Shown here in pieces: positions 17,159 through 27,217 of a stretch of DNA of 64,000 bases (position 1 is its first letter; every line of letters starts with the position of its first letter). The stretch comes from Rhodobacteraceae bacterium MED-G08 (GTDB lineage: Bacteria > Pseudomonadota > Alphaproteobacteria > Rhodobacterales > Rhodobacteraceae). The stretch is from NCBI GenBank assembly GCA_002457055.1, contig NTKT01000002.1, forward strand, positions 1-64,000, written 5' to 3'. Under the pieces are notes generated by a model that made no database searches, was not told the origin of the DNA, and worked only from the letters and a program-made list of their open reading frames with translations. Both the position numbers and the translations under genes were made by a program.

Positions 17159-18811
17159 ATGACGCATAAAAACGTACGAGGAGAAATCCATCCAGTTGCT
17201 CAGATGTATGCTAAAGAACATCTCGATGGCGAAATGGATAGAAGAGAATTTATGGCTCGAGCCACAGCCCTGGGAGTCACGGCTGCTGGTGCATATGGAC
17301 TTATTGGCGCTTCGACGCCAGTAGCAGCTGGCGGACATTTACAACAAGGTGGCACAATGCGGATGGCAATGGAATGCATTGCACTTAAAGATCCAAGAAC
17401 TTTTGATTGGACACAACTTGCGCATTTCACTGCTGGGACACTGGAATATCTAGTTGAATATAATAACGATGGTTCAATTACACCAAACTTATTAGAAGGT
17501 TGGTCTGCGAACTCAGATGCTACAAAGTATACACTTAACGTTCGTAAAGGCGTAAAGTGGAACAACGGCGACGATTTCACAGCTGACGACGTTGCGCGAG
17601 TCATTGAAGGCTGGTGCGATAAATCAGTTGAAGGTAATTCAATGGCCGGACGCATGGCTTCATTGATCGATGCGGATACTGGCAAGGCAGCGGCTGGTGC
17701 AATTAAGGTTGTAAATAGCCACACAGTTGAAATAACATGTGTCGCTTCTGACATCACGGTAATCGCAGGCATGGCGGACTACCCAGCTGCCGTTGTTCAC
17801 TCTAGTTTCAACCCAGACACAATGGGAACATCTGCCCTAGTAGGAACAGGTCCTTTTATACCAGAAAGTTATGAGACAGGCGTTAAAGCAGTGACTGTAA
17901 AAAATGAAGGGCACGATTGGTGGGGCTATGCTGTAGGCCGAACAGTTCCATTGGATCGTATTGAATTCATTGATTACGGTACTGATCAATCTGCATACAT
18001 TGCAGCTGCTGAGGGCGATGAAGTGGATGTTTTCTACGAAACTGTTGGTGAATTCGTTGATATTGTACCCTCAATCGGATGGGAAAACTCTACAATTTCC
18101 ACGGGCTCAACCATCGTAATTCGGCCAAACCAACTAGCCGACGCGTATAAAGATAAGCGCGTTAGACAGGCTCTTGCAATGGCTGTTGATAACTCAGTTT
18201 GCCTGGAATTAGGCTATGCGGGGAAAGGATCCCCAGCTAATAACTTCCATTCTGGGCCAATGCACCCGGAGCACGATGATAGCGTAACCCGGCTACCATT
18301 CGATCCTGCCAAAGCGATGGCTTTGATGAAGGAAGCTGGTATGGAAGACTATGAACATGAACTGCATTCTATAGATGACGATTGGCGCAAAAACACCACA
18401 GACTCTGTTGCAGCGCAGCTGCGAGACGCTGGTTTTAAAGTCAAGAGGACTATTTTACCTGGCTCAACATTCTGGAATGATTGGACAAAATATCCGTTCA
18501 GCTCAACGAACTGGAACCACAGACCGTTTGCAACCCAAGTTTGGGGCTTAGCTTACCGGTCAGGTGAAGCTTGGAATGAGTTCGCGTGGGATAATAAAGA
18601 ATTTGATGCTCTATTGGCAGAAGCAAACTCTATTGCTGATGCTGACGAAAGACGTAAAATCGCTGGCAAGTGTCAAGCTCTAATCAGAGATGAGGGTGTA
18701 ACAATTCAACCGTACTGGAGAAATCTCTATAGAAGCCACAGACCTGACCTGCAGTGTGAGCAGCACATAGCGTACCACCCACACGTTTATAAGTGGGGCT
18801 TCAAAGCTTAA
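17159..18811 (+). CDS. ABC transporter substrate-binding protein, family 5 (peptide/nickel type), Tat-exported
   Basis: The periplasmic binding component of the importer encoded downstream. It has 550 residues. The N-terminus is a long Tat signal: about 27 residues precede [20 protein letters not shown], with the twin arginines in the RREFM motif and cleavage likely near PVAAGG. The mature part is the family-5 SBP fold ([21 protein letters not shown], then [11 protein letters not shown]-like [14 protein letters not shown]). The substrate cannot be read from sequence; family members bind di- or oligopeptides, nickel, or other solutes. A strong AGGGAG site precedes the ATG. A GC-rich hairpin follows the stop, suggesting the SBP is made in excess over the permeases. 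Confidence 0.93.
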   Translation: MTHKNVRGEIHPVAQMYAKEHLDGEMDRREFMARATALGVTAAGAYGLIGASTPVAAGGHLQQGGTMRMAMECIALKDPRTFDWTQLAHFTAGTLEYLVEYNNDGSITPNLLEGWSANSDATKYTLNVRKGVKWNNGDDFTADDVARVIEGWCDKSVEGNSMAGRMASLIDADTGKAAAGAIKVVNSHTVEITCVASDITVIAGMADYPAAVVHSSFNPDTMGTSALVGTGPFIPESYETGVKAVTVKNEGHDWWGYAVGRTVPLDRIEFIDYGTDQSAYIAAAEGDEVDVFYETVGEFVDIVPSIGWENSTISTGSTIVIRPNQLADAYKDKRVRQALAMAVDNSVCLELGYAGKGSPANNFHSGPMHPEHDDSVTRLPFDPAKAMALMKEAGMEDYEHELHSIDDDWRKNTTDSVAAQLRDAGFKVKRTILPGSTFWNDWTKYPFSSTNWNHRPFATQVWGLAYRSGEAWNEFAWDNKEFDALLAEANSIADADERRKIAGKCQALIRDEGVTIQPYWRNLYRSHRPDLQCEQHIAYHPHVYKWGFKA

Positions 18812-18827
18812 TATTAAATAAACTAGG

Positions 18828-18850
18828 GCCGCGCCAAATTTAGGCGCGGC
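18828..18850 (+). terminator. Hairpin after SBP gene (partial terminator or mRNA-stabilising stem)
   Basis: A perfect 8-bp GC-rich stem, GCCGCGCC (18828-18835) and GGCGCGGC (18843-18850), with a 7-nt loop, is followed only by TTTG. The short U-run suggests partial termination or 3'-end protection between the binding-protein gene and its permeases, a common way to raise SBP levels in ABC operons. Confidence 0.7.
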
Positions 18851-18892
18851 TTTGATATAACCTCTTTAATCTCTAAAGTTTACGGGTAATAA

Positions 18893-19939
18893 ATGGCACT
18901 ATTCATACTTCGACGAATAGCGATAATGCTGTTTACGTCCCTATGCCTGACATTCGTAGTATTCTTTCTCACAAATCTTTATCCAAATTTGGAAAAAATG
19001 GCGAAAACCCAGGGCAATTTTCGTATGAACGATGAAGCCGTCCTCTCCTTTTTGGAAAACAGAGGGTATCTCCTACCGCTACCGGTTAAATATGGTGAAT
19101 GGTTAGGAGTATATCCAGGATACGTAATTGAAGGCTCAGACGGAGAGATACGAGGGAGATGTTTTAAAAGTGATCAAATTCCATCTGAAGCTCCCAGGTA
19201 TTGTGGCATATTACAGGGTTACTGGGGGTACTCTACCCGCTTTAAAAGCGATGTGTGGGGTATAGTCACAACCCGATTGGGCCTAACTGGAATTTTAATG
19301 TTTTGGGTCATGGCTCTGATGGTGCCAAGCGCTTTAATCATTGGAATATTAGCAGGAATGCGCGAAGGAAGCCGTACCGACAGATCCCTATCAACTTTTT
19401 CAATTGTCACGACTGCAACCCCCGAATACGTATCTGGGGTCATTCTAATAGCAGTTTTTGCATCAAGCGCGTTTGGACTTAAATGGTTTAAAGGTACTGC
19501 TACAGCAGCGATGGACAATCCAAACTTAGAAAACTTTTTTCTACCAGTCGTAACAATAGCCATCTATGGGATGGGTTACATTGCTCGAATGACCCGTGCC
19601 TCAATGGCTGAGGTAATGACAGCTCAATATATCAGAACAGCCCGTCTGAAAGGTGTATCTTTTCCAAACATAGTTTTAAAGCATGCTCTAAGAAACGCAC
19701 TGATTGCTCCATTCACAGTTATAATGCTTCAATTCCCATGGCTGTTAAATGGTGTTGTAATTGTTGAGACCCTATTTAACTATAAGGGTTTTGGATGGGC
19801 TCTTGTGCAAGCGGCAGGTAACAATGACATAGAACTTTTGCTGGGCGTATCTGTTGTATCAGTATTCGTCGTTTTAGTTACACAACTCATATCTGATATT
19901 GGGTATGTATACCTAAATCCCCGCATCAGTGTCACTTAG
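18893..19939 (+). CDS. ABC transporter permease (DppB/OppB family)
   Basis: The first membrane subunit of the peptide-type importer, 348 residues. It has an N-terminal helix (about 5-28), then an unusually long region of about 100 residues with one CF and one YC cysteine before the core helices. The binding-protein-dependent permease domain starts near residue 125 and ends with the EAA-like cytoplasmic loop: RTARLKGVSFPNIVLKHALR. It is followed after 11 bp by the second permease. The long first periplasmic insert is typical of a subset of family-5 importers. Confidence 0.93.
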   Translation: MALFILRRIAIMLFTSLCLTFVVFFLTNLYPNLEKMAKTQGNFRMNDEAVLSFLENRGYLLPLPVKYGEWLGVYPGYVIEGSDGEIRGRCFKSDQIPSEAPRYCGILQGYWGYSTRFKSDVWGIVTTRLGLTGILMFWVMALMVPSALIIGILAGMREGSRTDRSLSTFSIVTTATPEYVSGVILIAVFASSAFGLKWFKGTATAAMDNPNLENFFLPVVTIAIYGMGYIARMTRASMAEVMTAQYIRTARLKGVSFPNIVLKHALRNALIAPFTVIMLQFPWLLNGVVIVETLFNYKGFGWALVQAAGNNDIELLLGVSVVSVFVVLVTQLISDIGYVYLNPRISVT

Positions 19940-19950
19940 GGATTATTGAT

Positions 19951-21144
19951 ATGGATTTGTTAACTTGGAGTGACATAATTATCCAGATAGTACTCAGACT
20001 AGGGCCAGTTTGGGTTGCTTTGGTTATTCTGTTTCTTGTTTCATTTAGATTTAAACGTTCACTTGGTCTCTACGGAAAATTATTTGACTCAACAATCGGC
20101 ATGATTGGCTTTGCAATAGTGATGTTCTGGGTTTTCGCAGGTTTTTTTGCTGGAGCCCTTGACTGGATTACAACACACGATCCATTAGCACAGTTCTCTG
20201 GTATGAAAAATAAAGTCCCTGGGACACCACTTCGCGGCGCCGAAGATGGCGACTTTAGTCACTTTCTATTAGGAGGCGATCATCTCGCTCGCGATGTTTT
20301 CAGCAGAATGATTGCAGGTTCCACTATAGTTATCATTATTGCTCCGATGGCGACATTATTTGCTTTTATGGTGGGTATAACTTTAGGGGTTCCTGCAGGA
20401 TATTACGGAGGGCGCCTTGATACAACGATTTCGTTTATAGCTAACTTGATATTAGCATTTCCAGTTATTTTGCTATTCTATCTTCTGGTCACACCAGAAA
20501 TTCGGTTAACTGGATTACCCCAATATATGGCTGTTGTCCTTTTCCTATTTCCTCTGATATTCTTTACTGTGCTTGTGAATTCGCGCTTTCACATAGTCCC
20601 AACTAAAAGAAACGCATTGCTCGGTATTGGCCTCGCTGTCCTGGGTATTTTATATATTTCACTGATTAATGAAGCCGGCAGCAAAATTTCCTTTTTATCA
20701 TCTATCGATCTATTCGATGTCGACGCGGGACTACTAACAGTATTTGTCTCAGTTGTTTTTGTAAATGCTCCAACAGTTTTCCGTATTGTAAGGGGTTTAA
20801 CGATGGACATAAAAACCAGAGATTATGTTGCAGCAGCTCAAACCCGAGGTGAAGGCGCTTGGTATATAATGCTGTGGGAAATATTACCGAATGCTAGAGG
20901 TCCTCTTATCGTCGATTTTTGCCTACGAATAGGATACACAACTATACTTTTGGGAACTCTGGGTTTTTTTGGCCTTGGGCTTGCACCAGAGGATCCAAAC
21001 TGGGGTGCTACTATTAACGATGGTCGTAAGTTGCTTTCAATTTACCCCCACCCTGCTCTAGTCCCATCTATTGCTTTGCTAAGTTTGGTCCTAGGATTAA
21101 ATTTACTAGCAGACGGCCTAAGAGAAGAAAGCCTAAAAGATTAA
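19951..21144 (+). CDS. ABC transporter permease (DppC/OppC family)
   Basis: The second membrane subunit, 397 residues, longer than the usual 280-300. Extra hydrophobic segments lie at the N-terminus (about 10-30, 50-72) and in the middle (about 185-235), separating the core helices. The core keeps LLGGDHLARDVFSRMIAGS, typical of DppC members, and an EAA loop around RDYVAAAQTRGEGAWYIMLW followed by the C-terminal GLGLAPEDPNWGATINDGR. It belongs with the preceding permease and following ATPase in one operon; an AGGGA site precedes the ATG. Confidence 0.92.
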   Translation: MDLLTWSDIIIQIVLRLGPVWVALVILFLVSFRFKRSLGLYGKLFDSTIGMIGFAIVMFWVFAGFFAGALDWITTHDPLAQFSGMKNKVPGTPLRGAEDGDFSHFLLGGDHLARDVFSRMIAGSTIVIIIAPMATLFAFMVGITLGVPAGYYGGRLDTTISFIANLILAFPVILLFYLLVTPEIRLTGLPQYMAVVLFLFPLIFFTVLVNSRFHIVPTKRNALLGIGLAVLGILYISLINEAGSKISFLSSIDLFDVDAGLLTVFVSVVFVNAPTVFRIVRGLTMDIKTRDYVAAAQTRGEGAWYIMLWEILPNARGPLIVDFCLRIGYTTILLGTLGFFGLGLAPEDPNWGATINDGRKLLSIYPHPALVPSIALLSLVLGLNLLADGLREESLKD

Positions 21145-21189
21145 AAAAGTTTGTGCTATTCACAACAAGAGGTCTAAACAGAGAATATA

Positions 21190-23277
21190 ATGTCAAAAAT
21201 TAGCTACGATGGACCAATTTTAGAGATTGATCAACTTTCCATTTCGTTCTTCACCCGCCTTCGAGAAATCCCTGCCGTAATGGACTTCTCTGTGGTCGTA
21301 CAACCTGGAGAAGCCGTTGGTTTGGTGGGTGAATCTGGCTGTGGAAAATCGACAGTTGCTTTAGGTGTTATGCAGGACTTAGGAGTAAATGGCCACATTG
21401 TTGGAGGAAAAATTAAATTTAAAGGGCAAGATCTGGGTAAGATGAGCGCTGAACAGTTGCGAGATATTCGAGGCAATGAAATTGCAATGATTTATCAAGA
21501 ACCCATGGCGTCTTTGAACCCAGCCATGAAAGTTGGAAAGCAGCTGATAGAAGTTCCTATTATTCACGAGGGTGTATCGGAGAAGGAAGCTTTGCGAAGA
21601 GCAAAAGAAGTTCTTATCGATGTAAAACTACCGGATCCAGAGAGAATTTTGCAGTCATATCCTCATCAACTTTCAGGTGGTCAACAGCAGCGCATAGTCA
21701 TCGCTATGGCTTTAATGTCTAAACCATCTCTTTTAATTTTAGATGAACCAACGACAGCGTTGGATGTAACAGTCGAAGCCGCCGTGGTAGATCTAGTTAA
21801 AGACTTAGGCAAAAAATATGGCACTTCTATGCTGTTTATCTCGCACAATCTGGGATTAATTTTAGAAACTTGTGATCAAATTTGTGTTATGTATTCTGGT
21901 GAAGCCGTAGAAACAGGTTCAATATCAGATGTTTTTGATAAAATGCAGCATCCCTACACTCAGGCTCTATTCCGATCCATCCCTCTTCCAGGCGCTGATA
22001 AAAATAGTCGCCCCCTGGTAGCAATTCCAGGCAACTTTCCATTGCCTCATGAACGACCAAGCGGATGCAATTTTGGTCCAAGATGTAATTATTTTAAAGA
22101 TGGCTTATGTAACACCCAAGCTATCCCGATGAACAAAATTAAAGGTTTTGAGCGACATTTCAGTCGATGTTCGAGAATAGATGAAATTGATTGGGATACA
22201 CCAATTTCAAATTCTTCACAGTTCGAAAGTCTGCCACCTGGGGATGTGGTTCTAAAAATAGATAATCTGAAGAAATATTACGAAGTAGCAGCTAATGCAT
22301 TATTCGGCTCAAGTGGCACATATAAAACAGTGAAGGCAAATGAGACACTTTCGTTTGAAGCTAGGGAGAGTGAAACATTAGCGATAGTTGGCGAATCTGG
22401 CTGTGGGAAATCTACATTTGCAAAAGTATTGATGGGTCTGGAGACCGCGACCGACGGCGGCATCCTTTTAGACAATGAAAATATAGGATCTACGCCAATA
22501 GAAGCTCGAGACACTCAAACGGTCGCAGATATTCAAATGGTTTTTCAGAACCCATTTGATACGCTTAATCCATCAATGACAGTAGGCCGTCAGATAGTAA
22601 GGGCACTGGAAGTATTTAAATACGGCCAAAGTGATGACGAGAGAAATGACCGCATGCTTCAGCTACTTGATTTGGTGAAGTTACCCCGTGCATTTGCAAC
22701 CAGAATGCCTCGCCAACTTTCAGGAGGTCAAAAGCAGCGGGTTGGAATAGCGCGCGCTTTTGCTGGTGGCGCTCGGATTGTAGTTGCAGACGAGCCAGTA
22801 TCAGCGCTGGATGTATCTGTGCAGGCTGCAGTCACTGATTTACTAATGGAAATTCAAAGAAAAGAAAAAACAACTCTGCTCTTTATAAGTCATGATCTTT
22901 CAATTGTACGTTATCTTTCAGATAGGGTTATGGTGATGTACCTTGGTCACGTTGTTGAGTTGGGAACAACGGACCAAGTCTTTTCACCGCCCTATCATCC
23001 ATACACGGAGGCACTACTGTCTGCGGTTCCAATTGCCGATACGAGTATTGAGAAAAAACATATAGTGCTAGAGGGAGATATTCCGTCCGCGATGAACCCA
23101 CCTTCTGGTTGTCCATTTCAAACTAGATGCCGATGGAAAAAAGACGTTCCTGGTTCACTATGCGAAACAGAAGTACCACCAATAAAAACTTTAGACGGCG
23201 GACACCAAATCAAGTGCCATTTAGTAAAATCTAAATTGGAAAAAATGGAACCAGTTATCAAAATTGCAGCTGAATAA
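21190..23277 (+). CDS. ABC transporter ATP-binding protein, fused double ATPase (DppD-DppF type)
   Basis: Energises the importer encoded by the three upstream genes. The 695 residues hold two complete nucleotide-binding domains. Domain 1 (about 10-330) has Walker A GESGCGKST, signature LSGGQQQR and Walker B LLILDEP. Domain 2 (about 355-680) has GESGCGKST, LSGGQKQR and IVVADEP. Each ends in the oligopeptide-family C-terminal region with cysteines (CNFGPRCNYFKDGLC and CPFQTRCRWKK), a segment that in relatives binds an Fe-S cluster or metal. It is convergent with the next gene, 22 bp away. Confidence 0.95.
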   Translation: MSKISYDGPILEIDQLSISFFTRLREIPAVMDFSVVVQPGEAVGLVGESGCGKSTVALGVMQDLGVNGHIVGGKIKFKGQDLGKMSAEQLRDIRGNEIAMIYQEPMASLNPAMKVGKQLIEVPIIHEGVSEKEALRRAKEVLIDVKLPDPERILQSYPHQLSGGQQQRIVIAMALMSKPSLLILDEPTTALDVTVEAAVVDLVKDLGKKYGTSMLFISHNLGLILETCDQICVMYSGEAVETGSISDVFDKMQHPYTQALFRSIPLPGADKNSRPLVAIPGNFPLPHERPSGCNFGPRCNYFKDGLCNTQAIPMNKIKGFERHFSRCSRIDEIDWDTPISNSSQFESLPPGDVVLKIDNLKKYYEVAANALFGSSGTYKTVKANETLSFEARESETLAIVGESGCGKSTFAKVLMGLETATDGGILLDNENIGSTPIEARDTQTVADIQMVFQNPFDTLNPSMTVGRQIVRALEVFKYGQSDDERNDRMLQLLDLVKLPRAFATRMPRQLSGGQKQRVGIARAFAGGARIVVADEPVSALDVSVQAAVTDLLMEIQRKEKTTLLFISHDLSIVRYLSDRVMVMYLGHVVELGTTDQVFSPPYHPYTEALLSAVPIADTSIEKKHIVLEGDIPSAMNPPSGCPFQTRCRWKKDVPGSLCETEVPPIKTLDGGHQIKCHLVKSKLEKMEPVIKIAAE

Positions 23278-23299
23278 GTTTATATTTTATTAGCAAAAG

Positions 23300-25234
23300 T
23301 TATTCCAATGCCAGTTCGGGCCGATCTCTAAAGTAATCAAGGGCTTCCGGGTTAGCGAGAGCTTCTTTATTTTTTACCTCCCTTCCATGAACAATATCCC
23401 TAACAGGTATTTCAACGATCTTACCTGACTTTGTTCTTGGTATATCTTCTACCTGAAGTATTTTTGATGGCACATGACGACTGGTGCAATTATCTTTTAT
23501 TAATTTTTTAATAGTATCAGCCAAAGTTTCAGTTAAATTAATCCCCTCTCTTAACTTAACAAACAAGACTATTCGCGTATCACTTTCCCATATTTGTCCT
23601 ATAACAATACTTTCTAAAACTTCGTTGACCCTATCCACTTGTCTGTATATCTCAGCAGTCCCAATCCTTACGCCTCCAGGATTTAAGGTTGCATCGGATC
23701 TGCCATAAATAATATATCCGCCATCAACTGTTTGCTCGGCAAAATCACCATGAGCCCATACTCCCTCAAAACGATCAAAGTAGGCTGCATGGTACTTCTT
23801 ACCATCGATATCATTCCAAAATTTAACTGGTCTGGATGGAAACGGCTTTGTGCAAACTAATTCCCCTCTTTCTCCTCGATTAACCCTGCCACTGCTATTC
23901 CAAATTTCTACCGCCATACCTAAGCCAGCACCCTGAATCTCTCCACGTCTTACCGGGATAGTGGGAACTCCTATAACAAAACATGACACGATGTCTGTTC
24001 CCCCCGAAATGGAAGCTAAATGAACATACCCCACATTTTTGTAAATATAATCATAACACTCTGCACTAAGGGGTGAGCCTGTTGAGCAAATAACCTTCAA
24101 ATTACTCAGTTTAAAAATTGCACTTGGATTGACATCATTTTTCATTAACGTTTCGATGTATTTTGCCGAGGTGCCGAAATGGCTGCACTGCTCTTCATCT
24201 GCAAACTTCCAAAGAACGGTATTATCTGGATATGTAGGAGATCCATCATAGAGCATGATGGTTGCTCCGGTTCCAAGAGCTGAAACCAGCCAATTCCACA
24301 TCATCCAGCTGCAAGTTGTAAAATAAAATACTCTATCGCCGGAAGAAATGTTTGTTTGAAGCTGGTGTTCTTTCAAATGCTGAACAAGAGTACCTCCATG
24401 CCCATGTACGATGCATTTTGGCACGCCAGTGGTACCAGAAGAATACATTATATAAAGGGGATGATCAAAACTCACACGCTCAAAACCAATTTCGCTTGCT
24501 TCATAGTTTTCTGCAATTTCCTGATAGGAAACTGAATTATCAATAATAATATTACTTAGAGACGCATAATCGAATATAACCACCTGCTTTAAAGAGGGTA
24601 ATCGAGCTGTGAAGGACTTTATTTTATCTAAACAATTATGTGTTTTTCCATTATAGAAATATCCATCTACGCAGAAAAGGACTTTAGGCTCAATTTGTCC
24701 AAACCGATCAATCACTCCCTGTTCCCCAAAGTCAGGCGAACAGCTAGACCAAATTGCTCCAACTGAAGCAGTAGCTAGCATTGCCACTATTGAGCCTGCA
24801 AAATTGGGTAGAAAACCAGCCACTCGATCACCTTTAGTCACGCCGAGTTCTTTCAGATGCTGTGCTGTCTTACTTACTTGATTATATAGTTCAGCAAAAC
24901 TAAGTGTTTCTGAAATACGATCTTCGCACCGGAAAATCAAAGCCTCATCATCACTTCGATTTTTTAGCATATTTTCAGCAAAATTTAATTTTGATTGAGG
25001 AAACCATTTTGCCGAAAATATTTTTTCTCCCTCGTATATAGGTCCATTCCATTCACCTTCAACTTTGCAAAACTCAATTATAAATCGCCAAAACTCAGGA
25101 TTTGATATGGAAAAGTGATGTAACTCATCATACGACTTGAGGTGTTTACCAGTATTTTCTTCAACAAAGTCAGTAAATTTTTTTAAGTTTGAATTCAAAA
25201 TTTGATCTTGTGAGGGTATCCAAACAACCGCCAT
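23300..25234 (-). CDS. Acetoacetyl-CoA synthetase (acetoacetate-CoA ligase)
   Basis: It activates acetoacetate to acetoacetyl-CoA with ATP, linking ketone-body or polyhydroxybutyrate carbon to central metabolism. The 644 residues match the family's usual ~650. The adenylate-forming motif is MYSSGTTGVPKCIVHGHGG, the A5-like region includes STGSPLSAECYDYI, and IYGRSDATLNPGGVRIGTAEIY marks the hinge; the C-terminus has the catalytic lysine in RTKSGKIVEIPVRD. The N-terminal W-x-P...FTDFVEENTGK region distinguishes AACS from acetyl-CoA synthetase. A GGAGG site lies 10 nt before the ATG. Confidence 0.93.
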   Translation of the reverse strand: MAVVWIPSQDQILNSNLKKFTDFVEENTGKHLKSYDELHHFSISNPEFWRFIIEFCKVEGEWNGPIYEGEKIFSAKWFPQSKLNFAENMLKNRSDDEALIFRCEDRISETLSFAELYNQVSKTAQHLKELGVTKGDRVAGFLPNFAGSIVAMLATASVGAIWSSCSPDFGEQGVIDRFGQIEPKVLFCVDGYFYNGKTHNCLDKIKSFTARLPSLKQVVIFDYASLSNIIIDNSVSYQEIAENYEASEIGFERVSFDHPLYIMYSSGTTGVPKCIVHGHGGTLVQHLKEHQLQTNISSGDRVFYFTTCSWMMWNWLVSALGTGATIMLYDGSPTYPDNTVLWKFADEEQCSHFGTSAKYIETLMKNDVNPSAIFKLSNLKVICSTGSPLSAECYDYIYKNVGYVHLASISGGTDIVSCFVIGVPTIPVRRGEIQGAGLGMAVEIWNSSGRVNRGERGELVCTKPFPSRPVKFWNDIDGKKYHAAYFDRFEGVWAHGDFAEQTVDGGYIIYGRSDATLNPGGVRIGTAEIYRQVDRVNEVLESIVIGQIWESDTRIVLFVKLREGINLTETLADTIKKLIKDNCTSRHVPSKILQVEDIPRTKSGKIVEIPVRDIVHGREVKNKEALANPEALDYFRDRPELALE

Positions 25235-25273
25235 TTTATGTATACCTCCATATTAACATCCAATAAAAACAAA

Positions 25274-26452
25274 TTACTTCGAAAAGTATGGCTCTTTCTT
25301 AATCATAATCAGAAGCATTAAACAGCTTAAAATAAGTAAAGGAATGCAAAGGGAAAAAGACCATCTTAGACTATAAGCCTCTCCAACAAAGCCAAGAATG
25401 GGAGGTCCTAAAAGAAACATTCCAAAGGCAAACTGGGTAAGAGATGCCACATTAGTTTCTGCTGGACGATCACTTCTAGAAGCAGCTATTGAAATCGCCA
25501 TCGGGAAAATTACTGCACTACCAGCTCCCATAAATAGGAACCCCAATATTGCCAATATACTTGAGTTTGATAAAACAACTAAAAATATGCCTAAGAACAT
25601 GAAAAAAAGGCTCGCAACGCTTATCAAAATGGGTCCAAATTTATTTAGTAAATTATCGCCAAAAAATCTTACCAAAGCTTGAGAAAAAGCAGCCATTGCG
25701 AGAGAAAAGCCAGAAATAAAAGGAGAAGCAGAATGTATCTCCCTCATAAATATTACTGACCAGTCAATATTAGCACCCTCTACCAGCATTGCTGACATGG
25801 TGAATAGGACCATCACAAAAATAGGGCCGGTTGGAAGTGAAAACTTTTTAATCTTTGTAACATTGGTGTGCCTTGGAGAGGCAACGATATAATCCTCGAA
25901 AATTATTTTTGATATAAGAAAAGCTATTCCACAAACTAACAAAAAATGTATTTCTAACATCACTTTAAATTGAGAAAATAATGCCCCCACTACGGCGGTG
26001 GAAAAAAATCCAATAGACCAAAAAGCATGACTTCTATTCATGATACGGCTGCCCAAAGCATGCTCAACTCGATCAGCCTCAAGGTTAATCGCCACTTCCA
26101 CTACAGCCACAAAGGCACCACATATGATCAGAAAAAAAGCAAAAAATGCGATTTGATTTACTGCAACTGCTGCAAATTGTGTAAAGCAAATTGATGGAAT
26201 TCCTAAACAAATAACATTTTTTAATGAAATGGCTCTAACCAACCTATCAGCGAATAAAAGTGTGACCTGAAGCCCAAGAGGAATGCAAAGAAGCAACAAA
26301 CCCAATTCGGCTTTATCAATCTCTAAAGAAGTTTGAATATCATCCAAACGAGGAAACATTGCACCCAGGGAAAATGCATAAATAAAGAAACCCACAAAAA
26401 CTATTTGATGAGGGTTTCCCTTTATCGTCTGTATTATTTTTGGATTATTCAC
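25274..26452 (-). CDS. MFS transporter
   Basis: A 392-residue integral membrane protein with about 12 hydrophobic helices and the two-fold MFS layout. The first cytoplasmic loop is degenerate (FADRLVRAISLKN, compared with the G-x3-DR of the family). It resembles the FucP/YbjJ-like branch by eye, but I cannot assign a substrate. It lies 39 bp upstream of, and co-directional with, the acetoacetyl-CoA synthetase gene, so the two may be co-transcribed. A 19-bp palindrome lies about 20 bp upstream of its start. Confidence 0.85.
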   Translation of the reverse strand: MNNPKIIQTIKGNPHQIVFVGFFIYAFSLGAMFPRLDDIQTSLEIDKAELGLLLLCIPLGLQVTLLFADRLVRAISLKNVICLGIPSICFTQFAAVAVNQIAFFAFFLIICGAFVAVVEVAINLEADRVEHALGSRIMNRSHAFWSIGFFSTAVVGALFSQFKVMLEIHFLLVCGIAFLISKIIFEDYIVASPRHTNVTKIKKFSLPTGPIFVMVLFTMSAMLVEGANIDWSVIFMREIHSASPFISGFSLAMAAFSQALVRFFGDNLLNKFGPILISVASLFFMFLGIFLVVLSNSSILAILGFLFMGAGSAVIFPMAISIAASRSDRPAETNVASLTQFAFGMFLLGPPILGFVGEAYSLRWSFSLCIPLLILSCLMLLIMIKKEPYFSK

Positions 26453-26472
26453 ATTTATTCTATTATCAGACT

Positions 26473-26491
26473 ATTTCTCAAAATGAGAAAT
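26473..26491. promoter_or_regulatory. 19-bp perfect palindrome upstream of MFS gene (candidate operator)
   Basis: ATTTCTCA and TGAGAAAT flank a 3-nt AAA centre, 20 bp before the MFS start (minus strand) and 20 bp after the end of the TPR gene. No U-run follows on either strand, so a terminator is unlikely. The size and symmetry fit a dimeric repressor site, but no regulator gene lies beside it. Confidence 0.4.
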
Positions 26492-26510
26492 GTCACAAAT
26501 GTATCGAGAA

Positions 26511-27059
26511 CTAAAGAGTATTTATGCCTAAATAGTTTTTAAGCGTGATAATCTTTTGAACAGCATCAGCATTACTTGGAAAAATATTTACTAAGTCCTC
26601 GTATGCTTTCAGAGCTCTTTCGGGATCTCCCAACCGAAGGTGTATCATGCCAAGACCAGATAGCGCCCCAAAATGTCTCGGTTCCAGAGTTAGAACCTTT
26701 TCGACATCCTTGAGCGAACCTTCAAAATCCCATAACATGAATCGAAGGGTTGCCCTTTTATTCCAAGCCTCAGTAAAATTTGGATTTACTTCTATTAGTT
26801 TTGTGAAAATATTTTCAGCTCGACCCAAGTTTCCTTCTGACATCGCGACTAAACCCTCAGACATCAAAGACTCTTCATCACTATTCTTATGAGCGCTAGT
26901 CCATTCTCTCCAAAGCTTATCGACAATTGGACCCGCTTCATCCATGGACTGCGCACGCTCAAGTTGGTCTAAAAGTGTTTGTGTTGTGGAGCTCGCATTT
27001 AATATAGAGGCTACCATTAGCCAAAGGCAGCCGGAAAAAATTGTTAGACTTCTTTTCAT
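26511..27059 (-). CDS. TPR-repeat exported protein
   Basis: About 182 residues from the chosen ATG at 27059. A signal peptide or membrane anchor (FSGCLWLMVASILNASS) is followed by three or so tetratricopeptide repeats, about residues 65-170: EGLVAMSEGNLGRAENIF, NPNFTEAWNKRATLRFMLWD and LEPRHFGALSGLGMIHLRLG (G-x3-LG-x2-A pattern). TPRs mediate protein contacts; the partner is unknown. The frame is open to 27110, but the ATG at 27059 puts the hydrophobic segment at the N-terminus as expected. It is divergent from ssb. Confidence 0.85.
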   Translation of the reverse strand: MKRSLTIFSGCLWLMVASILNASSTTQTLLDQLERAQSMDEAGPIVDKLWREWTSAHKNSDEESLMSEGLVAMSEGNLGRAENIFTKLIEVNPNFTEAWNKRATLRFMLWDFEGSLKDVEKVLTLEPRHFGALSGLGMIHLRLGDPERALKAYEDLVNIFPSNADAVQKIITLKNYLGINTL

Positions 27060-27217
27060 AAAAAAGAAATAGCTCTCTAAATCTTTGTAGCAAGTGAAAG
27101 TCGAAAGCATCGATTAAAAAGATTGAATGGAAAATACTGATTGATCAATTTTACTCTTTCATTCTGACTTGGAAATGCTGTACTACTTTTCTTATTTGGA
27201 TCGGAAAGGTAAGTATT

